From assembly GCA_040414495.1 (NCBI GenBank), contig JBEDUI010000291.1, forward strand, positions 1 to 12,214: DNA of 12,214 bases, written 5' to 3'. The notes beneath the pieces were generated by a model. The model was not told the origin of the DNA. It was given only the letters and a program-made list of their open reading frames with translations, and made no database searches. The position numbers and the translations under genes were made by a program. The DNA comes from DATAVB01 sp040414495. Its GTDB lineage: Bacteria > Actinomycetota > Actinomycetes > Mycobacteriales > QHCD01. Of the stretch, positions 1-8,991 are shown piece after piece (within the stretch, counting starts at the first letter, position 1; each line of letters begins with the position of its first letter).

Positions 1-1027
1 TGGCCAGCCGGGCCAGACGGCGTAGCTCGGCGTGCTCCATACCCAGGATGACGTCGAGTTTGCAGTCGTGGACCAGGTCGGCCCAAGCCGGCTGCGGTCC
101 GGCGATTTCCTTCTGCAGCGCGTCAAAGGCCGGTTCGGCCACCGGATCGACGAACACACCGTCCACTGTGGTCAGAGCGTCGTACCCGGTGGTGCCGGCG
201 ATCGGCCAGCCGGCCGGCAACTGCTCGCCCGGCTCCAGGATCTTCTCCGCGATCAGCCAGGTCGTCGGCGTCGCGGCGGCCAGCTGGACCAGATACCCGG
301 TCGGGTCGGTCAGCCCGTCGGGGTGGTCGACCCGGATGCCGTCGACGTCGCCATCGCTGGCCCACCGCAGTACCAGCCGGTGGGTCGCCTCGAAGACCTC
401 CGGGTCCTCGATCCGTAGACCGGCCAATGTGGACACGGCGAAGAACCGGCGGTAGTTGATCTCTTCGTTGGCCCGCCGCCAGGAGACCAGTTCGTAGTGC
501 TGGTGGTCGTGCACCTCGCGCGGGTTGCCGCTCCCGGTGCCGACCGCCAACGGGAAGCGGTGCTCGTAATAGCGCAGTTCGCCGTCCTCGACCCGTAACT
601 GGTCCAGCTCGTCCGGCGCGTCGCCGAGTACCGGCAGCAGCAACCGGCCGCGCGACCAGTCGATGTCGAAATAGCGGGCGTAGGCCGACTGCGGACCGAG
701 CAGCAATACGTCCCACCACCACGGGTTGGGCGCCGCGTCGGCCACACCCATGTGGTTGGGAACGATGTCCACCACGAGGCCCAGGCCATGGGCGTGCAGG
801 GCGCCGATCAGGGCCCGCCGCCCCTCCTCGCCACCGATCTGGTCGTTGGTACGGGAATGGTCGACGACGTCATAGCCGTGCTGGGAGCCGGGCGCGGCCT
901 GCAGCAGCGGGGAGGCGTAAAGGTGGGTGACACCCAGGTCAGCCAGATAACCGGCCAGCCCGGCCGTTTGCCACATGTCATAGGACGGGGAGATCTGGAC
1001 CCGATATGTCGTCCGGGGGACCGGCAC
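1..1027 (-). CDS. treY: Malto-oligosyltrehalose synthase TreY, 3' end beyond window
   Basis: TreY (GH13) isomerises the reducing-end alpha-1,4 bond of maltodextrins into the alpha,alpha-1,1 bond of maltooligosyltrehalose in the cytoplasm; TreZ then releases trehalose. The open frame runs from a GTG at 1027 to the left edge, giving 342 codons of a protein usually 750-850 residues long. Seen from the N-terminus: YLADLGVTHLYASP (about 27-40), HGYDVVDHSRTNDQIGGEEG (50-69), the VVDIVPNHMGV barrel strand (about 85-95), NPWWWDVL (101-108), then GIRVDHPDG with the predicted nucleophile D234 and LIAEKIL with the predicted acid E261. These match TreY rather than a plain amylase. The start lies one base after the glgX stop, and a GGAAGG ribosome site sits in the last glgX codons, so translation is probably coupled. 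The absence of a stop is only due to the window edge; no frameshift is seen. The order glgX/treX-treY is the common actinobacterial one. Confidence 0.93.
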   Translation of the reverse strand, partial: MPVPRTTYRVQISPSYDMWQTAGLAGYLADLGVTHLYASPLLQAAPGSQHGYDVVDHSRTNDQIGGEEGRRALIGALHAHGLGLVVDIVPNHMGVADAAPNPWWWDVLLLGPQSAYARYFDIDWSRGRLLLPVLGDAPDELDQLRVEDGELRYYEHRFPLAVGTGSGNPREVHDHQHYELVSWRRANEEINYRRFFAVSTLAGLRIEDPEVFEATHRLVLRWASDGDVDGIRVDHPDGLTDPTGYLVQLAAATPTTWLIAEKILEPGEQLPAGWPIAGTTGYDALTTVDGVFVDPVAEPAFDALQKEIAGPQPAWADLVHDCKLDVILGMEHAELRRLARLA

Positions 1028-1028
1028 G

Positions 1029-3134
<2,106 letters not shown>

Positions 3135-3149
3135 TGCCGACTCCTCTCT
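3135..3149 (-). promoter_or_regulatory. Ribosome binding site fixing the glgX start
   Basis: On the minus strand AGAGAGGAG (3149-3141) lies six bases before GTG 3134. No comparable site precedes the longer in-frame start at 3230, so this site decides the N-terminus in favour of VQVWPGTPYPLG. Confidence 0.75.
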
Positions 3150-3226
3150 GCGGGGATTCCCGCCTGTCGGATCGGACCGTCGGGGTCCTGTCGACGGCTG
3201 CGGTGTCCACTCCAGCGACGCCGCTG

Positions 3227-3245
3227 GCACTACTGACCGTAGTGC
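3227..3245. promoter_or_regulatory. 7-bp perfect dyad between the GNAT gene and glgX
   Basis: GCACTAC and GTAGTGC form a perfect 7-bp inverted repeat around TGACC. It lies 22 bases past the stop of the minus-strand acetyltransferase gene and about 92 bases before the glgX start. As RNA it makes a short hairpin but no U-tract follows, so a classical intrinsic terminator is not well supported. As DNA the 19-bp symmetric site would suit a dimeric regulator of the glgX-treY operon. Which of the two it is cannot be decided from one copy. Confidence 0.4.
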
Positions 3246-3267
3246 AGAGCGGCCCCGTGGCGCGCGA

Positions 3268-3870
3268 CTACCGTCCGATCGCGGCCTCGCCCAACCGGCC
3301 GGGTCGACCCCGGTGCAGCCGCCACTCCGGGGCGAGGATGGACATCACGATCGCGTCGACGAATTGTCCGTCCCAGCACAGCGCGTCCCGCAGTACGCCC
3401 TCGGCGACGAACCCGACCCGCTCGTAGACAGCACGGGCCCTCGGGTTGAACGCGTACACCTCCAGCGAGATCCGGTGCAGGCCCACCGTCTCGAAGCCGT
3501 ACCCGAGGATCAGCCGGGTCGCTTCGGTGCCCAACCCTCGATCCTGGAAACCGGGCCGCAACGCGATCCGGAACGAACATCCCTGGTTGGGCGGATCGAG
3601 GTCGTTCAGCACCACCTCGCCGGCGTAGCTGCCAGTGGCCCGCTCGATGACGGCCAGATCGAGCCGGTCGGCGTGCTCGCCCCGGGTCGCATACCACCAG
3701 CGCAGCTTCGCCTCGTCGACCCGGCCGTGGGTGCCGGTCAGCCGGGTCGCCTCCGGATCACTGACCAGGTCGCGCAGGCCGTCGACGTCCTGCGGGCCGA
3801 CCGGCCGGAGGGTGACGCGGTCGCCGGACAGGGTCGGCTTGGTCGAGAAATCCGGGACGGTGCTGCTCAT
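3268..3870 (-). CDS. GNAT-family N-acetyltransferase (RimJ/RimL-like)
   Basis: Predicted cytoplasmic acetyl-CoA-dependent acetyltransferase of the RimJ/RimL branch; the acceptor (protein N-terminus, amino acid or small amine) is unknown. From ATG 3870 it has 200 residues, the usual size. Visible blocks: LSGDRVTLRPVGPQDVDGL at the N-terminus (14-32), the central strand GCSFRIALRPGFQDRGLGTEA with the acetyl-CoA pyrophosphate loop RGLGT (111-115), and LHRISLEVYAFNPRARAVYERVGF (131-154) with the C-terminal NPRA helix. The frame is open to a GTG at 3963, but the extra 31 residues are not family-like, so the ATG is preferred. No good Shine-Dalgarno site precedes it; CAGAAT sits eight bases upstream, so a leaderless message is possible but weakly supported. 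It is divergent from uvrB and lies upstream of glgX in the same direction, separated by 133 bases. Confidence 0.88.
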   Translation of the reverse strand: MSSTVPDFSTKPTLSGDRVTLRPVGPQDVDGLRDLVSDPEATRLTGTHGRVDEAKLRWWYATRGEHADRLDLAVIERATGSYAGEVVLNDLDPPNQGCSFRIALRPGFQDRGLGTEATRLILGYGFETVGLHRISLEVYAFNPRARAVYERVGFVAEGVLRDALCWDGQFVDAIVMSILAPEWRLHRGRPGRLGEAAIGR

Positions 3871-4024
3871 GCTGGGTGATTCTGCCGGTACCGACCGACA
3901 TTTCCCCAGCGGATAAGGCGCCGGAACACCGCGCGTCCGGTATCGGTTGTTTGATGGCACCACGGAATCGGACCTCGTACCGGAGCGGTCACGCTGCCTG
4001 CCGGATGGGTGTGCGAGACGCGAA

Positions 4025-4047
4025 TTGTCAGCGACCCGACGTACCGT
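4025..4047 (+). promoter_or_regulatory. Probable PafBC-type DNA-damage promoter of uvrB
   Basis: TTGTCAGCG (4025-4033), exactly eight bases, then TACCGT (4042-4047). The mycobacterial LexA/RecA-independent damage promoter, now assigned to the WYL-domain activator PafBC, is described as TTGTCRGTG-N8-TAnnnT. The match here is 8 of 9 in the upstream box, perfect in spacing and perfect in the -10 pattern. The expected transcription start is near 4054, giving a uvrB leader of about 35 bases. No LexA-type palindrome was seen between 3871 and 4088. Its position before a nucleotide-excision repair gene agrees with the known regulon type. Regulation itself is inferred. Confidence 0.75.
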
Positions 4048-4088
4048 GATGCACGAAGAACTGCCGCCCGACCGAAAGCAGCCTGAGC

Positions 4089-6220
<2,132 letters not shown>

Positions 6221-6224
<4 letters not shown>

Positions 6225-6397
6225 GTCGGCTGCTGGCCCATGTGTCGCTGCAGGTGGGCGATCTTGCGGCCAGCCGCCAGTTCTACGAGACCGTGCTCGC
6301 GCCGTTGGGTGCCTCGTTGGTGCATTATTACGGCGCATTTGTGCGCGACCCCGACGGCAACAATGTCGAGGCCGTCTGCATGGCACCCGAGCCGTAA
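6221..6397 (+). pseudogene. VOC/glyoxalase-fold protein remnant with in-frame internal deletion
   Basis: A 58-codon frame starts at a GTG that overlaps the uvrB stop (GTGA). Its first part, LLAHVSLQVGDLAASRQFYETVLAPLG (4-30), is the classic N-terminal beta-alpha unit of vicinal-oxygen-chelate proteins with the metal-ligand-type histidine (H7). After only four residues it passes to HYYGAFVRDPDGNNVEAVC (35-53), the classic last strand with a DPDGNNVE motif and glutamate (E50). Intact family members have about 120-130 residues, so roughly 65-75 central residues, including the crossover between the two repeats, are missing while the frame is kept. The fold should not be able to close, so the gene is probably non-functional although translatable by coupling to uvrB. 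Loss of the middle by deletion is inferred from family architecture; a real micro-protein is the less likely alternative. Confidence 0.8.
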
Positions 6398-6448
6398 CGT
6401 CACGATGTCCCCGGGTCTCGACCCTGTGTGGATGTCGGCCTGGAGTGC

Positions 6449-6458
6449 GGAGGTGCGG
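6449..6458 (+). promoter_or_regulatory. Ribosome binding site of the YjbR-like gene
   Basis: GGAGG at 6449-6453, five bases before ATG 6459. It supports the ATG start over the in-frame open sequence further upstream, which overlaps the VOC remnant in another frame. Confidence 0.75.
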
Positions 6459-6815
6459 ATGGATCGCGACGAATTGATTGCGTATTGCTTGGCCAAGCCG
6501 GGCGCGGAGGAGACCTACCCGTTCGGCGAGGAAGAGTTGGTGGCCAAGGTTGGTGGCAAGGGCTTCGCGTTCATCGGGCTGGCCGGCCAGTCGCAGCGGG
6601 TGAGTCTGAAATGCGGGCGGTCCGTCGAAGACGCCGCCCAGTGGCGCGACCGGTATCCCGGCGCGATCACGGCCTCCCCGTATATCGGGCGGTTCGGCTG
6701 GAACGCGGTCGAGTTGAACGGCACGGTGCCGGGCGACGAGGTCCGGGAATTGGTTGATCTGTCGTACGAGAGCATCGTGCGCCGGCTGCCAAAGGCGAAG
6801 CGCCCGCTGGTCTGA
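6459..6815 (+). CDS. MmcQ/YjbR-family protein
   Basis: Small cytoplasmic protein of 118 residues with the CyaY-like double-wing fold of the MmcQ/YjbR family, often labelled DNA-binding although the molecular role is not established. Recognisable family features are MDRDELIAYCLAKPGAEETYPFGEE at the N-terminus (1-25), a KVGGKGFAFI strand pair (30-39), RVSLKC (47-52), the PYIGRFGWNAVEL block (74-86) and a C-terminal helix with LVDLSYESIVRRLPK. Length is full for the family. It lies 61 bases after the VOC remnant and is probably co-transcribed with uvrB, but co-location alone does not prove a repair function. It converges on the ABM gene with 14 bases between stops; no strong terminator hairpin is seen in the gap. 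Confidence 0.87.
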   Translation: MDRDELIAYCLAKPGAEETYPFGEEELVAKVGGKGFAFIGLAGQSQRVSLKCGRSVEDAAQWRDRYPGAITASPYIGRFGWNAVELNGTVPGDEVRELVDLSYESIVRRLPKAKRPLV

Positions 6816-6829
6816 GCGGCCCCGGGTAT

Positions 6830-7135
6830 TTAACGGCTTTGGCCTGAGGGCACGTCAACCGCGTGCTCGACCGCCGGCGGCTCGGCGAAATACGGCCCGA
6901 TGAGCTCCCGCCAGCGGGTGAACCGGTCGGTCCCACGGAACCCGTGCTCGTGCGACTCGACGTTGTCCCACTCGACGAGAAGTACGAATCGGCTCGGCGA
7001 TTCGATACCGCGGGTCATCCGGACCGACTGGCATCCCGGCGTCGAGGTCAGAATCGGTCGGGCCTTGCGGTACGCCGCAGCGAACTCCTCTTCGCGCCCC
7101 GGCGTGACCTGGATGAGGCCGATCTCAAGCACCAT
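6830..7135 (-). CDS. ABM-fold (antibiotic biosynthesis monooxygenase-type) protein
   Basis: A 101-residue ferredoxin-like alpha+beta protein of the ABM family (cofactor-free or haem-degrading monooxygenases and many uncharacterised relatives). Seen: VLEIGLIQVTPGREEEFAAAYRKA (2-25), STPGCQSVRMTRGIESPSRFVLLVEWDNVESHEHGFRGTDRFTRW (31-75), ending in LIGPYFAEPPAVEH. The alternation of the long first helix, the FVLLVEWDN strand and the HEHGF helix is typical. Substrate is unknown; these proteins usually act as dimers. ATG 7135 matches the family N-terminus; no Shine-Dalgarno site is visible before it. It is divergent from the Doc remnant and convergent with the YjbR-like gene. Confidence 0.85.
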   Translation of the reverse strand: MVLEIGLIQVTPGREEEFAAAYRKARPILTSTPGCQSVRMTRGIESPSRFVLLVEWDNVESHEHGFRGTDRFTRWRELIGPYFAEPPAVEHAVDVPSGQSR

Positions 7136-7226
7136 ATGTGCAGTCTGTCATGCCCGCGGAAAACGTCCTCCAACGCGCGCCCGGAGCGGCTGGCATGGTC
7201 AACTGGCTGCGATGCGCGCGGCTTAA

Positions 7227-7556
7227 TCTCGCCGGCGCGAGCTGCGCGGCCGCCAAAGACCGGGACGCGATACGCACGGCGTACCGGTGGTGTTCGGCCA
7301 GGACGCCTACGGCACGCTGCCGGAGAAAGCCGCCGCGCTGCTGCACTCTCTCGTCACGCACCGTGCGCTGGCGGGCGGCAACAATCGGCTCGGCTGGGTC
7401 GCCTGCCGGGCCTTCTTCGGACTCAACGGATTCGACATCCGCGCCTCTGAAGATGAGAAATACGACCTTGTGTACTCAATCGCCGACGCCAGCCTGACCT
7501 CGGTCGAGGAGATCGCGAAGACGCTACGGGTATGGGTGGTCCCGATCGCACGTTGA
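7227..7556 (+). pseudogene. Doc/Fic-family toxin remnant, N-terminus lost and active site damaged
   Basis: The frame is open from the TAA at 7224-7226; recognisable homology starts about 7281 (VVFGQDAYGTLPEKAAALLHSLV) and runs to the stop at 7556. The first possible start there is GTG 7287, without a ribosome site, giving 89 residues; Doc proteins have about 125, so the N-terminal third is missing and nothing like it was found in other frames of 7136-7280. Actinobacterial Doc proteins carry a core such as NHALVDGNKRLGW (HxFx[D/N]xNKR in P1 Doc). Here it reads HRALAGGNNRLGW: in alignment the catalytic His is Arg, the Asp is Gly and the Lys is Asn. The end is normal (FFGLNGFDI, then LTSVEEIAKTLRVWV). 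No Phd-like antitoxin lies alongside. I read it as a dead, solitary toxin fragment. The exact left border is uncertain. Confidence 0.75.
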
Positions 7557-7756
7557 CACCCGGAACACCGTTCGCAGCCAGAAATGCCGCCGAAGGCCGG
7601 TAATCGCCGGATCGGCCGGTATGCGTATATCCCAGCCATCCACCCGGAATTGGCCGTACCCATCAGATTCGGACGGTTGACACGATCAGGGGTGATCTTG
7701 AACACGACGGGTGTGTTGAGGGAAAGCCTACTGGCCGGTAATGGTTCAAACTGATT
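7557..7756. other. Non-coding region before the terC riboswitch
   Basis: About 200 bases lie between the Doc remnant and the riboswitch, and no supported gene was found in them on either strand. They hold two -35-like hexamers: TTGACA (7677-7682), without a good -10 partner, and TTGAGG (7716-7721), 17 bases before TAATGG (7739-7744). The second would start RNA near 7751, just before the aptamer, and is the better candidate for the terC promoter, though its -10 box is weak. Confidence 0.35.
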
Positions 7757-7866
7757 GCGCAGGAGGGGAGTACCCCCAACGCGGCGAGGTCGTCATCACG
7801 GAGTCTGAAGTTTGAGGCGCCCGGTCTCGTCGGTCGCCCACGCGGCGGGGGAGACCTCTGGTCAAC
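7757..7866 (+). ncRNA. yybP-ykoY manganese riboswitch upstream of terC
   Basis: The leader carries the conserved elements of the yybP-ykoY aptamer in order: GGGGAGTA (7765-7772), GTCGTCATCACGG (7789-7801), CCCGGTCTCGTCGG (7820-7833) and GAGACCTCTGG (7851-7861). Nested pairing supports it: P1 GGAGG (7762-7766) with CCTCT (7855-7859, one G-U), P2 CCCCC (7773-7777) with GGGGG (7847-7851), and GGCGA (7783-7787) with TCGCC (7834-7838). This class binds Mn2+ between two docked loops and commonly controls TerC/Alx and other Mn2+ exporters, which is exactly what follows here. The 3' P1 strand CCTCTGG can also pair over seven positions with CCGGAGG (7881-7887), suggesting control of translation. Identity is strongly supported by motif order and gene context; ligand response here is inferred from the class. 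Confidence 0.92.
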
Positions 7867-7867
7867 G

Positions 7868-7909
7868 ATGTTCTGTCTGGCCGGAGGTGTCTTGGTGATT
7901 CGCCCGTGA
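7868..7909 (+). CDS. Putative leader mini-ORF overlapping the terC start
   Basis: From ATG 7868 a 13-codon frame encodes MFCLAGGVLVIRP and stops at TGA 7907-7909, which overlaps the terC GTG as GTGA. The same frame can start at GTG 7895, seven bases after GGAGG (7883-7887), to give only MIRP. The strong Shine-Dalgarno site is well placed for GTG 7895 but 18 bases from the terC start, so the short version may load ribosomes that reinitiate at terC. No homologue is recognised; the reading rests only on spacing and overlap. Confidence 0.35.
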   Translation: MFCLAGGVLVIRP

Positions 7910-8910
7910 ACGTGCCGCTGTGGGTATGGATTGCGACAATCGTCGCTATCGTCGGGCTTTTCGCGATCGACCTGTTCCTTGTGGACAGACGTCCGCATGA
8001 GGTCGGGGTCGCCGAGGCGGCCCGCTGGGTTGCCTTTTACGTCGGCGTGGCGGCGTTGTTCGGTGCCGGTATAGCGGTTTTTTCGACCGGCCAACATGCC
8101 AAGCAGTTTTTCGCCGGTTACGTCACCGAATACAGCCTCTCGGTCGACAACCTCTTCGTGTTCCTCGTCATTATCGCGGCTTTCCGCGTGCCGAAAATTC
8201 ACGAGCATCGGGTCGTTCTGGTCGGCGTGCTCGGCTCGCTTGTTTTACGGGGCGCGTTGATCGCGGCCGGAGCCGCGGTTGTGTCGCGTTTCGAATGGAT
8301 CTTTTATCTATTCGGCGCCTTCCTGATCGTGACCGCGGCCCGGCTGGCGGTGCAGCGGGAGGATCCGGACCAGGATTACCACGAATTGGCCGTACTGCGG
8401 CTGCTACGGCGGGCACTGCCGGTCACCGAGCAATACCACGGCGGCGCCAGCGTCATCCGACTGAACGGCAAGCGGTATGTGACGCCGCTGTTCATCGTGA
8501 TGCTGGCGTTGGCGGTTACGAACGTACTGTTTGCGTTCGATTCGATTCCCGCGATATTCGGGCTTACCAAGAATGCCTTCATTGTCTTTACGGCCAACGC
8601 TTTCGCGTTGATGGGGTTGCGGCAGCTTTATTTTATGGTTGGTGGTCTGCTGGCTCGGTTGGTTTATCTGAACGTCGGGCTGGCGATCGTGTTGGGCTTC
8701 ATCGGCGTGAAACTGATCCTGGAGGCGTTGGACTACAGCGGTGTCTCCGGCGTGCCTTCGATCGGCATTGGGATCTCGCTCGGGGTCATCGTGGGTGTGC
8801 TGGCGGTGACGACGATCGCGAGTCTGGTGCGGACGCGACGGCGGCCGAAAACGACCAGCAAGGACGCCCAGTCGAGTATGGCGTTGCACCAGGGTCATTC
8901 CGGTCATTAA
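7906..8910 (+). CDS. TerC/Alx-family integral membrane protein, probable Mn2+ exporter
   Basis: A 334-residue polytopic inner-membrane protein of the TerC family. Starting at residue 5 there are about nine hydrophobic segments (roughly 5-26, 40-60, 80-94, 103-127, 129-147, 192-211, 224-246, 251-275, 286-307). Family hallmarks are SLSVDNLFVFLVI with D81-N82 in a membrane helix, FAFDSIPAIFGLT (210-221) with D212, and NAFALMGLRQLYF (231-243). The cytoplasmic C-terminus is basic and ends in a His-containing tail. Family members such as Alx are linked to manganese export, and the yybP-ykoY riboswitch just upstream points to the same role here; the older tellurite-resistance name is less informative. 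The GTG at 7906 matches the usual N-terminus (MNVPLWVW), but its nearest ribosome site is 18 bases away, so coupling to the overlapping mini-ORF is plausible. No terminator with a U-tract follows. Confidence 0.93.
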   Translation: MNVPLWVWIATIVAIVGLFAIDLFLVDRRPHEVGVAEAARWVAFYVGVAALFGAGIAVFSTGQHAKQFFAGYVTEYSLSVDNLFVFLVIIAAFRVPKIHEHRVVLVGVLGSLVLRGALIAAGAAVVSRFEWIFYLFGAFLIVTAARLAVQREDPDQDYHELAVLRLLRRALPVTEQYHGGASVIRLNGKRYVTPLFIVMLALAVTNVLFAFDSIPAIFGLTKNAFIVFTANAFALMGLRQLYFMVGGLLARLVYLNVGLAIVLGFIGVKLILEALDYSGVSGVPSIGIGISLGVIVGVLAVTTIASLVRTRRRPKTTSKDAQSSMALHQGHSGH

Positions 8911-8975
8911 CTGCGCGCTGTCGCACGCTCCTGGGCGGACATTCGCGAACCGGCCCTCGGGCCGCGACGGTGCCA

Positions 8976-8991
8976 TAGAGTGCGAAGCATG
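8976..8991 (+). promoter_or_regulatory. Possible -10 box giving a leaderless peptidase mRNA
   Basis: TAGAGT (8976-8981) fits the actinobacterial TAnnnT pattern and is followed by seven bases and then ATG 8989. There is no Shine-Dalgarno site. Transcription starting at the ATG itself would explain both facts. The 78-base gap after terC also holds an unrelated CGGCCC-TC-GGGCCG hairpin (8951-8964). Confidence 0.4.

Noticed and set aside
123..789. Overlapping minus-strand open frames inside treY
   Set aside because: They are other frames of treY. The true treY frame is open from 1027 to the left edge and carries all family motifs.
3871..4088. LexA (SOS) box before uvrB
   Set aside because: No convincing TCGAAC-N4-GTTCGA-like palindrome was found; the PafBC-type motif explains damage control better.
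7677..7682. TTGACA as the -35 box of terC
   Set aside because: No acceptable -10 hexamer lies 16-18 bases downstream; the TTGAGG/TAATGG pair nearer the riboswitch fits somewhat better.
8951..8964. CGGCCC-TC-GGGCCG hairpin as the terC terminator
   Set aside because: The loop has only two bases and no U-tract follows, and such GC-rich stems are common by chance here.
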